Shown here: positions 1 through 5,084 of the stretch, in pieces
Layout: each line of letters begins with the position of its first letter
How positions within the stretch are numbered: the first letter of the stretch is position 1
Source of the DNA: an uncultured Lachnospiraceae bacterium
GTDB lineage: Bacteria; Bacillota; Clostridia; Lachnospirales; Lachnospiraceae
NCBI GenBank assembly: GCA_905236275.1
Contig: CAJOPI010000204.1
Span: forward strand, 1 to 6,454
DNA length: 6,454 nucleotides
Direction: 5' to 3'
The notes under the pieces: generated by a model
The model's input: only the letters and a program-made list of their open reading frames with translations
Database searches by the model: none
What the model was told of the DNA's origin: nothing
Position numbers and translations under genes: made by a program

Positions 1-1
1 C

Positions 2-64
2 ATAGCGGGCTATGTAACTGATTTTGATGTGGTGCAATCAGGCAAAAAGACAAGCAAAATGTAA
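2..64 (+). CDS. C-terminal fragment of an unidentified protein, convergent with ftsH
   Basis: An open plus-strand frame enters from the window edge and ends at a TAA at 62-64. It encodes about 20 residues, ending VVQSGKKTSKM. Support is modest. The codons are purine-rich at first positions, the other two plus frames are closed early, and the frame stops shortly before a hairpin that would also terminate plus-strand transcription. That is the layout expected of a gene converging on ftsH. The fragment is too short to assign a family or function. It could be chance open sequence; only the sequence left of the window would decide. Confidence 0.4.
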   Translation: MAGYVTDFDVVQSGKKTSKM

Positions 65-95
65 ATTTATTTTGTAACAGTTCCTAAGGATTGTT

Positions 96-146
96 AACAA
101 AAACCCCTGTAAATGCCGTAAAGCATTTGCAGGGGGTTCTTTTTTA
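96..146. terminator. Bidirectional rho-independent terminator after ftsH
   Basis: Plus-strand CCCCTGTAAATGC (104-116) and GCATTTGCAGGGG (123-135) form a GC-based hairpin with one mismatched pair and a loop of about six bases. Reading on the minus strand, the hairpin begins about 12 nt after the ftsH stop and is followed by TTTTTGTTAAC (complement of 93-103). Reading on the plus strand it is followed by TTCTTTTTTATT. Both sides carry a T-tract, so it can end ftsH and also the convergent gene whose tail is at 2-64. Confidence 0.85.
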
Positions 147-147
147 T

Positions 148-2241
148 TCACAAAACACTGTCAGTTTTCGGAGCTGAAGGACTGTCTTCATCCTCCGTTC
201 CTTTATTCAGAACTTTTTTATCTTCGCCCGCATCGGGTATAAGACTCGAATCAAATTCCCAGGGCTGATTGGCTTTAGGGCTCTCCTCCTCTTTCTTAAG
301 GCTTACCTTTTCCACAGGTTCAGCCTCCTCCTTCGGAGACGGAGATTCCTCTTCGGGTCCCTCTATTCCCTTCTCGGCGCGGAAAATCTTCATAAATTCC
401 TTACCTGTGATCGTTTCCTTCTCGATAAGGAAATCCGCAAGCTTGTCGAGAATAGCCCTGTTTTCACTTAATAGCGACTTTGCTTCTCCATAAGCTTCCT
501 TAAGAATCTTGGATACCTCTTCATCTACTGCGGCAATCGTTTCATCAGAGCAGTCAAGAACGGTACGTCCGCTGAGATACTGGTCTTCAACCCTCGCAAG
601 TCCCATAAGCCCGAATCTCTCACTCATTCCGTAGCGGGTTACCATGTTCTTTGCAAGATTCGTTGCCTTTTCAATATCATTGGCAGCACCGGTAGTAACC
701 GTATCAAAAACTATTTCCTCCGCTGCACGTCCTCCCACAAGGGAAACTATCATATCATGAAGCTCATCCTTGCTCTCCAGATACTTTTCCTCTTCGGGAA
801 CATTCATAACATAGCCGAGAGCTCCCATAGTTCTGGGAATTATCGTTATCTTCTGGATGGGCTCGCTGTTTTTCTGGAGCGCGGATACGAGAGCATGACC
901 GATTTCGTGATAAGAAACTATCTTCCTCTCCTTCTGGCTCATTATCCTGTCCTTCTTTTCCTTACCGACGAGAACGACCTCAACGGCATCAAGAAGGTCT
1001 TTCTGATTTACAAGCCCGCGTCCTGATTTAACAGCATTTATCGCAGCTTCATTAACCATGTTTGCAAGATCGGAGCCCACAGCTCCGCTCGTTGCCAGCG
1101 CGATAGCATCAAAGTCAACGCTTTCATCCATTTTTACATCTTTTGCATGAACCTTAAGCGTTTCAACCCTTCCCTTGAGGTCAGGCTTGTCAACAATTAT
1201 ACGTCTGTCAAAACGACCCGGTCTGAGAAGAGCCTTGTCAAGTGTCTCAGGTCTGTTCGTTGCTCCGAGGATAAGAATACCTTTGGAGGAATCAAAACCG
1301 TCCATTTCTGCAAGGAGCTGGTTCAATGTCTGTTCCCTCTCGTCGTTTCCTCCGTATCTCGAATCCCTCGATTTACCAATGGCATCAATCTCATCAATAA
1401 AGATAATGCAGGGTGCATTTCTGTCAGCTTCCCTGAAAAGGTCTCTTACACGCGATGCACCGACACCGACGAACATTTCCACGAAGTCGGAACCTGCAAG
1501 AGAGAAAAAGGGCACATGTGCTTCACCTGCTACAGCCTTTGCAAGAAGAGTCTTACCTGTTCCGGGAGGTCCCACGAGAAGTGCTCCCTTTGGAAGTCTC
1601 GCACCGATTTTTACATATTTTCCCGGATTGTGAAGGAAATCAACTACCTCCTGAAGCGACTCCTTTGCCTCATCCTGTCCTGCAACGTCCTTGAAGGTCA
1701 CACCTGTTTCCTTCTGAACATATACCTTCGCATTGCTCTTGCCTACACCCATTATTCCGCCGGAGCCGCCCATACGTCTGGTTGCCAGATGAAGTATCAC
1801 GAATACGACGATTATCGGAAGGATATAATTTAAGAATATCGCAAGAAGGGCACCCGAAATATCCGGAACCTCTCCGGTAAAGTCCACCCCTGCCGCGCTC
1901 AGACGGTCAACAAGGTTCGGGTCCTCAACAACTCCCGTATAATAGGTCTTTTTCAGAGGTGAAAGATTCAGCCTTCCCGAAATTCCCGTAGAGGAACTGT
2001 CCTTCGGATAAATAATTATTCTGTCAGACTCAAGCTTCACGCTCTCAACAGTTCCCTCATTTACCATATTTAAAAAACTGCTGTAGCTTATCTCCTCGGT
2101 CGTGGAGCTTGTTACCAGCGAGCTCAGCGCATTCATGCAAAGAAGCGTGACTATCGTGGCTATCACCATTATAATAAGTGTCTGACGGTTCCTCGGATTT
2201 TTCTTGTTTTGATTATTATTTCCATTGTTATTTTCGTTCAA
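148..2241 (-). CDS. ftsH: ATP-dependent zinc metalloprotease FtsH
   Basis: Membrane-anchored AAA+ protease of 697 residues that unfolds and degrades damaged or short-lived membrane and cytosolic proteins as a hexamer. Visible order: an Asn-rich N-terminus, first membrane helix about 21-43, extracytoplasmic domain, second helix about 131-152, then the AAA module. The AAA module has Walker A GPPGTGKT at 224-231, the FVG pore motif at 257-259, Walker B IIFIDE at 279-284, and a second region of homology ending RPGRFDR near 340-346. The protease domain has HEIGH at 445-449 (two zinc ligands and the catalytic Glu) and the probable third ligand D522 in GAAND. Residues from about 625 onward form an acidic, Pro/Lys-rich tail. 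The start is TTG at 2241, chosen because AGGA lies 7 nt upstream, an in-frame stop lies just upstream, and the next Met (residue 25) would cut into the first helix. It has its own leader and terminator. Confidence 0.98.
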   Translation of the reverse strand: MNENNNGNNNQNKKNPRNRQTLIIMVIATIVTLLCMNALSSLVTSSTTEEISYSSFLNMVNEGTVESVKLESDRIIIYPKDSSSTGISGRLNLSPLKKTYYTGVVEDPNLVDRLSAAGVDFTGEVPDISGALLAIFLNYILPIIVVFVILHLATRRMGGSGGIMGVGKSNAKVYVQKETGVTFKDVAGQDEAKESLQEVVDFLHNPGKYVKIGARLPKGALLVGPPGTGKTLLAKAVAGEAHVPFFSLAGSDFVEMFVGVGASRVRDLFREADRNAPCIIFIDEIDAIGKSRDSRYGGNDEREQTLNQLLAEMDGFDSSKGILILGATNRPETLDKALLRPGRFDRRIIVDKPDLKGRVETLKVHAKDVKMDESVDFDAIALATSGAVGSDLANMVNEAAINAVKSGRGLVNQKDLLDAVEVVLVGKEKKDRIMSQKERKIVSYHEIGHALVSALQKNSEPIQKITIIPRTMGALGYVMNVPEEEKYLESKDELHDMIVSLVGGRAAEEIVFDTVTTGAANDIEKATNLAKNMVTRYGMSERFGLMGLARVEDQYLSGRTVLDCSDETIAAVDEEVSKILKEAYGEAKSLLSENRAILDKLADFLIEKETITGKEFMKIFRAEKGIEGPEEESPSPKEEAEPVEKVSLKKEEESPKANQPWEFDSSLIPDAGEDKKVLNKGTEDEDSPSAPKTDSVL

Positions 2242-2265
2242 TATGTTATCCTGCCTTTTCTAAGG

Positions 2266-2294
2266 AACTGTATATTACATCTATACATACAGTT
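2266..2294. repeat. 8-bp inverted repeat in the ftsH leader (possible operator)
   Basis: AACTGTAT at 2266-2273 and ATACAGTT at 2287-2294 are perfect inverted arms with a 13-nt spacer. The pair overlaps the candidate ftsH promoter, covering its spacer and the edge of its -10 element. It does not match the CIRCE (HrcA) inverted repeat or the CtsR direct heptad repeat, as I know them. It may be an operator for an unidentified regulator or a chance palindrome in AT-rich DNA. Confidence 0.35.
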
Positions 2295-2300
2295 TCTAAA
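2272..2300 (-). promoter_or_regulatory. Candidate ftsH promoter
   Basis: On the minus strand, TTTAGA (2300-2295, 4/6 match to TTGACA) is followed after 17 nt by TAATAT (2277-2272, 4/6 match to TATAAT), about 30 nt before the TTG start. An alternative pair is TTGTAT (2308-2303) with TATAGA (2285-2280), also 17 nt apart. The region is AT-rich and lies between the galE terminator and ftsH, where a promoter is required. Neither pair is strong, so the exact hexamers are uncertain. Confidence 0.4.
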
Positions 2301-2312
2301 CAATACAAAATC

Positions 2313-2347
2313 AGAAGCGTGTACCTACTGAATAGATACACGCTTCT
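2313..2347 (-). terminator. Hairpin terminator after galE
   Basis: On the minus strand, AGAAGCGTGTATCTA and TAGGTACACGCTTCT form a 15-bp stem with one G-T wobble and a five-base TTCAG loop. It starts 2 nt after the galE stop codon. The following tract GATTTTGTATTG is only moderately T-rich, so termination may be incomplete and some transcripts could run on into ftsH. Confidence 0.7.
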
Positions 2348-2349
2348 AA

Positions 2350-3399
2350 TTATATGACAGAATTTGTTAAAAGTAAACTTTTATCGTCTTCATAGCCGTT
2401 CGGATTGTTTTTCTGGAAGTTCCATGAGTCGCGGCACATATCCTCGATATCGAGTTCCGCCTTCCAGCCAAGCTCCTTTTCAGCCTTTTCCGGTGAGCAA
2501 TAGCAGCTTGCAATGTCTCCGGCACGTCTCGGCTTGATAGAATAGGGAATCTTGATGTCGTTTACCTTCTCAAAGGTCTTAACGATATCAAGTACCGAAT
2601 ATCCATGACCTGTTCCGAGATTGCAGATAAAGCAGCCCGGATTGGTTCTCAGCTTGTCGATAGCCTTTACATGTGCTTTTGCAAGGTCTACCACATGAAG
2701 ATAATCCCTTACTCCTGTACCGTCCGGTGTATCATAGTCATCACCGAAAACTCCGAGTTCGGGAAGCTTTCCTACTGCAACCTGAGTTATATACGGCATC
2801 AGGTTATTCGGTCTTCCGTTCGGGTTCTCCCCTATCCTGCCTGACTTATGGGCTCCGATAGGATTGAAATAGCGGAGAATTACCATATTCCAGCTCGGAT
2901 CTGACTTCTGCATATCTATAAGTATCTGTTCAAGCATCCACTTCGTCCAGCCGTATGGATTTGTACAGATTCCCTTCGGGCATTCTTCGGTTATCGGTAT
3001 GATCGCAGGATCACCATATACCGTTGCAGAAGATGAGAATACAAAGTTCTTTGCCCCATGCTTTCTCATTACATCAAGAAGGGTAAGGGTTCCGCCTATA
3101 TTGTTGTTGTAATATTCCCATGGCTTTTCTACCGATTCACCGACAGCCTTCAGGGAGGCAAAATTAATTACTTCCTGAATATCGTTTTCGGAGAAGATTT
3201 TTTCAAGGTCCTCTCTTGAATTTATATCGGCATTATAGCTCTTGACTTTCTTTCCCGTAAGCTCTTCCACTCTTCTCAGTGCTTCAGGGGAAGAATTCGA
3301 ATAGTTATCCATTACGATGGCATCATAGCCGCCTTCCAAAAGCTCAACCAATGTATGTGAGCCAATGAAGCCCGCTCCGCCTGTTAAAAGTATTGACAT
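2350..3399 (-). CDS. galE: UDP-glucose 4-epimerase, possibly also acting on UDP-GlcNAc
   Basis: Short-chain dehydrogenase/reductase enzyme of 349 residues that interconverts UDP-glucose and UDP-galactose with bound NAD (Leloir pathway and supply of surface-glycan precursors). Visible: the N-terminal Rossmann motif TGGAGFIG with G7, G10 and G13; D31 at the NAD ribose position; catalytic S124 in SSSATVYG; and catalytic Y149 with K153. All of these coincide with the E. coli numbering. RR at 291-292 and D295 match UDP-binding residues. The residue aligning with E. coli Tyr299 is Cys299. In human GALE the equivalent cysteine leaves room for N-acetylated sugars, so activity on UDP-GlcNAc/UDP-GalNAc is plausible. 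The length slightly exceeds the 338 residues of E. coli GalE because of a short C-terminal tail. The ATG at 3399 has AGGAGG 5 nt upstream. The gene has its own promoter and terminator. Confidence 0.96.
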   Translation of the reverse strand: MSILLTGGAGFIGSHTLVELLEGGYDAIVMDNYSNSSPEALRRVEELTGKKVKSYNADINSREDLEKIFSENDIQEVINFASLKAVGESVEKPWEYYNNNIGGTLTLLDVMRKHGAKNFVFSSSATVYGDPAIIPITEECPKGICTNPYGWTKWMLEQILIDMQKSDPSWNMVILRYFNPIGAHKSGRIGENPNGRPNNLMPYITQVAVGKLPELGVFGDDYDTPDGTGVRDYLHVVDLAKAHVKAIDKLRTNPGCFICNLGTGHGYSVLDIVKTFEKVNDIKIPYSIKPRRAGDIASCYCSPEKAEKELGWKAELDIEDMCRDSWNFQKNNPNGYEDDKSLLLTNSVI

Positions 3400-3432
3400 C
3401 CTGACCTCCTTCGTCTTGTAGAGACTGAATTC

Positions 3433-3461
3433 ATTATAACATCATTTTCCCTTAATGTAAT
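3433..3461 (-). promoter_or_regulatory. galE promoter (extended -10)
   Basis: On the minus strand, ATTACA (3461-3456, 4/6 match to TTGACA), a 17-nt spacer, and a perfect TATAAT (3438-3433) preceded by TGT, giving an extended -10 TGTTATAAT. It lies about 35 nt upstream of the galE ATG. The AGGAGG ribosome binding site at 3405-3410 sits between promoter and start. I see no convincing hairpin between the microprotein stop (3503) and this promoter, so read-through from the upstream operon is possible in addition. No riboswitch-like structure is apparent in the short leader. Confidence 0.75.
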
Positions 3462-3502
3462 AATCTATTGTTGTCATCACATACACTTTTGTTGCAAAAA
3501 GC

Positions 3503-3628
3503 TCAGAACCCCTGATACAATACGGTCGTCTTCGTACCGATGAAAACAGCATAAAGAACAATGCTGACTTCTATGGATAACAGCAATATTTTTGCCCAGA
3601 CAGGCAGTTTTTCAAATAATCCATTCAT
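3503..3628 (-). CDS. DltX-like membrane microprotein, putative acyl-tyrosine carrier
   Basis: A 41-residue ORF starting 3 nt after the MBOAT stop (TAA-CAG-ATG) and ending TGA at 3503. Seen directly: a short N-terminus with K7 and K13, one hydrophobic segment at about 14-31 (ILLLSIEVSIVLYAVFIG) containing a buried-looking E20, then a short tail ending exactly in VLYQGF. Positive charge at the N-side suggests the N-terminus is inside and the C-terminus outside. Known family: DltX of dlt operons is a similarly small single-helix protein ending in FxYxxF, whose tyrosine is thought to accept D-alanine inside DltB and pass it to teichoic acid. Here Tyr38 and the terminal Phe41 keep the YxxF-end spacing, while the first Phe is Val. 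Inferred role: acyl shuttle for the adjacent MBOAT. Upstream GGG-rich sequence is a weak ribosome site, so translation is probably coupled to the MBOAT. The family assignment rests on architecture, not on extended sequence similarity. Confidence 0.78.
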   Translation of the reverse strand: MNGLFEKLPVWAKILLLSIEVSIVLYAVFIGTKTTVLYQGF

Positions 3629-3631
3629 CTG

Positions 3632-4852
3632 TTATTTACCCATTCCCATCATAAGTCCTATCACGTCATAGCCCACGAAACTGAAGGACAGGCAGACATA
3701 AGCGCAGGTCCATACGTGTTCGAAGATTTTCACGCCCGTCTTCTTCTCGTATTCCTTAAATCCCTTCTTGCCATACTTCTTCTTAAGCCGGTTGCTGTAA
3801 ACCGAGGAGAGTACTACTCCCAGTCCTTCAAGCAGACCATACACAAGATAATTCAGATTCGTCCCATGCCAGATACCGGCTATGAGAAATGTTGCAAAAA
3901 GTGCTGCGCACTGTGCTTCAAAAAGTCTTTTCCTGAAAGATCCGCTTAAAAGAGCCTTTATTATCGGGCTGTAGATGTAATCCCTTATCCATTCCGAAAG
4001 CGAGATATGATGCCTGTTCCAAAATTCCACCATAGAACGCGCAAGATAAGGTCTGTCAAAATTTTCCTTAAGCGTCATCCCCGAAAGCCTCGCGCCGCCG
4101 ACCACGATATCGCAGTAGCCCACAAAATTAAAGTAGATAAAAAGAGCGTTAAAAATCGAAAAAATCAGATATATTACAGCTGACTTGAAGATATTTCCCG
4201 CCTTCGGTATCCTGTCAAACCAGTACGCACTCCACGAGGACATCAGTGCCGATATAACATAAACCTGAATATAGCCAAAGATTATCCTCTGAAAAACGGA
4301 AAGCATCCTGTCAGTATCAAGCTCCGGAATATCCTCCCTGTAAAAATCATTTACAAAATCCTCATAACGCATTATGGGACCCGCCATTATCGTATAAAAG
4401 GACAGGAGATAATTCAGATAATCCGCAAGACTCAGTCTCACCTTCGATTCCTTCAGATAAGCATACTGCATGGTGTAGTCAACCTCTCTGAAAAGAAGGT
4501 AAGAGAGCCCCAGAAACTTAAGCACCGGAGAATAGGGCAGATACCTGAATATAAATATCCAGTCATAATGCATAAGGTAAAGAAAGACTGCAAGCATCAG
4601 GACATAAAAAATACGCCTCGCAATAAGAGACTTCCTGCCGTTGTTCGAAATAAGCGGTGCCGCAAAATAAGGAATCAGAACCCACGCCGCAGCTGTCGCT
4701 GCTGATGCTATATCCTTGAAGGTCAGTGCAAACACCGCGATATTTACAGTTAAAAAGACCTCTCTTCTATAAATCCCCGAAAACCTGAGCACTACAGGCA
4801 CCAATATCAGGAGAACGGCAAAGAAAAGCCCTCCCACACTAAATTCAAGCAT
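3632..4852 (-). CDS. MBOAT-family membrane O-acyltransferase (DltB/AlgI type)
   Basis: Polytopic membrane protein of 406 residues expected to take an acyl group from a cytoplasmic thioester donor and deliver it through the membrane to a surface polymer. Visible: many hydrophobic helices from residue 6 onward; a GYCDIVVGGARLSG stretch near 245-258; the family motif FWNRHHISLSEWIRDYIY at 277-294 (the FWNR wording is closer to DltB than to AlgI, which usually has FWRRWH); and the catalytic histidine H329 in GIWHG. Length is normal for DltB-type enzymes. The ATG at 4852 is chosen: it overlaps the acyl carrier gene by 8 nt and has the purine run AGAAAGAAAA upstream. A TTG at 4870 would add six residues but has no ribosome binding site. 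The adjacent ACP is the likely donor and the downstream microprotein a likely partner. No DltA or DltD gene is in view, so it should not be named dltB. Confidence 0.93.
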   Translation of the reverse strand: MLEFSVGGLFFAVLLILVPVVLRFSGIYRREVFLTVNIAVFALTFKDIASAATAAAWVLIPYFAAPLISNNGRKSLIARRIFYVLMLAVFLYLMHYDWIFIFRYLPYSPVLKFLGLSYLLFREVDYTMQYAYLKESKVRLSLADYLNYLLSFYTIMAGPIMRYEDFVNDFYREDIPELDTDRMLSVFQRIIFGYIQVYVISALMSSWSAYWFDRIPKAGNIFKSAVIYLIFSIFNALFIYFNFVGYCDIVVGGARLSGMTLKENFDRPYLARSMVEFWNRHHISLSEWIRDYIYSPIIKALLSGSFRKRLFEAQCAALFATFLIAGIWHGTNLNYLVYGLLEGLGVVLSSVYSNRLKKKYGKKGFKEYEKKTGVKIFEHVWTCAYVCLSFSFVGYDVIGLMMGMGK

Positions 4853-5084
4853 TGGTTTTCTTTCTGTCAATAAGCTTTATGAACTCGCCGACATTTTTAA
4901 GCTTCATTACCTCTACCGTCGAAAACTTGCAGGCAAACTCTTCCTCTACGGCAACTATAAGCTCGACATGTGTAAGGCTGTCCCATTCCTCTATATCCTC
5001 TGCGGTAGTTTCATCATTTATGCTGATTTCTTCGTCATCAAAGACCTCTCTCATGACCTTTTCTAATCTGCTTTTTGTATCCAT
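4845..5084 (-). CDS. Discrete acyl carrier protein
   Basis: Acidic 79-residue protein with the carrier-domain signature EWDSLTHVELIVAVEEEF at 33-50. S36 in DSL is the attachment site for 4'-phosphopantetheine, and the following helix is rich in Glu, as needed for docking to partner enzymes. The length is typical for a free-standing ACP. The ATG at 5084 has AGAGGA about 6 nt upstream and overlaps the end of the FkbH-like gene by 22 nt; its own 3' end overlaps the MBOAT gene by 8 nt. The position between an FkbH-like loading enzyme and an MBOAT suggests a dedicated carrier of a small acyl unit, analogous to DltC, rather than the fatty-acid-synthesis AcpP. Which acyl group it carries cannot be read from the sequence. 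Confidence 0.93.
   Translation of the reverse strand: MDTKSRLEKVMREVFDDEEISINDETTAEDIEEWDSLTHVELIVAVEEEFACKFSTVEVMKLKNVGEFIKLIDRKKTNA

Noticed and set aside
91..100. Perfect palindrome TTGTTAACAA
   Set aside because: Short, AT-rich, and part of the T-tract side of the ftsH terminator; expected by chance and not repeated in the window.
1147..1833. Plus-strand ORF of 228 codons opposite ftsH, with further shorter ones at 757-1026 and 1175-1633
   Set aside because: They lie wholly antisense to the highly conserved AAA and protease domains of ftsH. Their translations are Cys/Ser-rich with no recognisable domain, as expected for antisense shadows.
3573..3624. Second ATG at 3624 in another frame after the MBOAT stop
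   Set aside because: It reaches a stop after 17 codons and gives no coherent membrane segment; the ATG at 3628 opens the 41-codon frame with a helix and YxxF end.
3632..4870. TTG at 4870 as the MBOAT start
   Set aside because: No ribosome binding site lies upstream of the TTG. The ATG at 4852 fits the family N-terminus and overlaps the ACP stop by a typical 8 nt.
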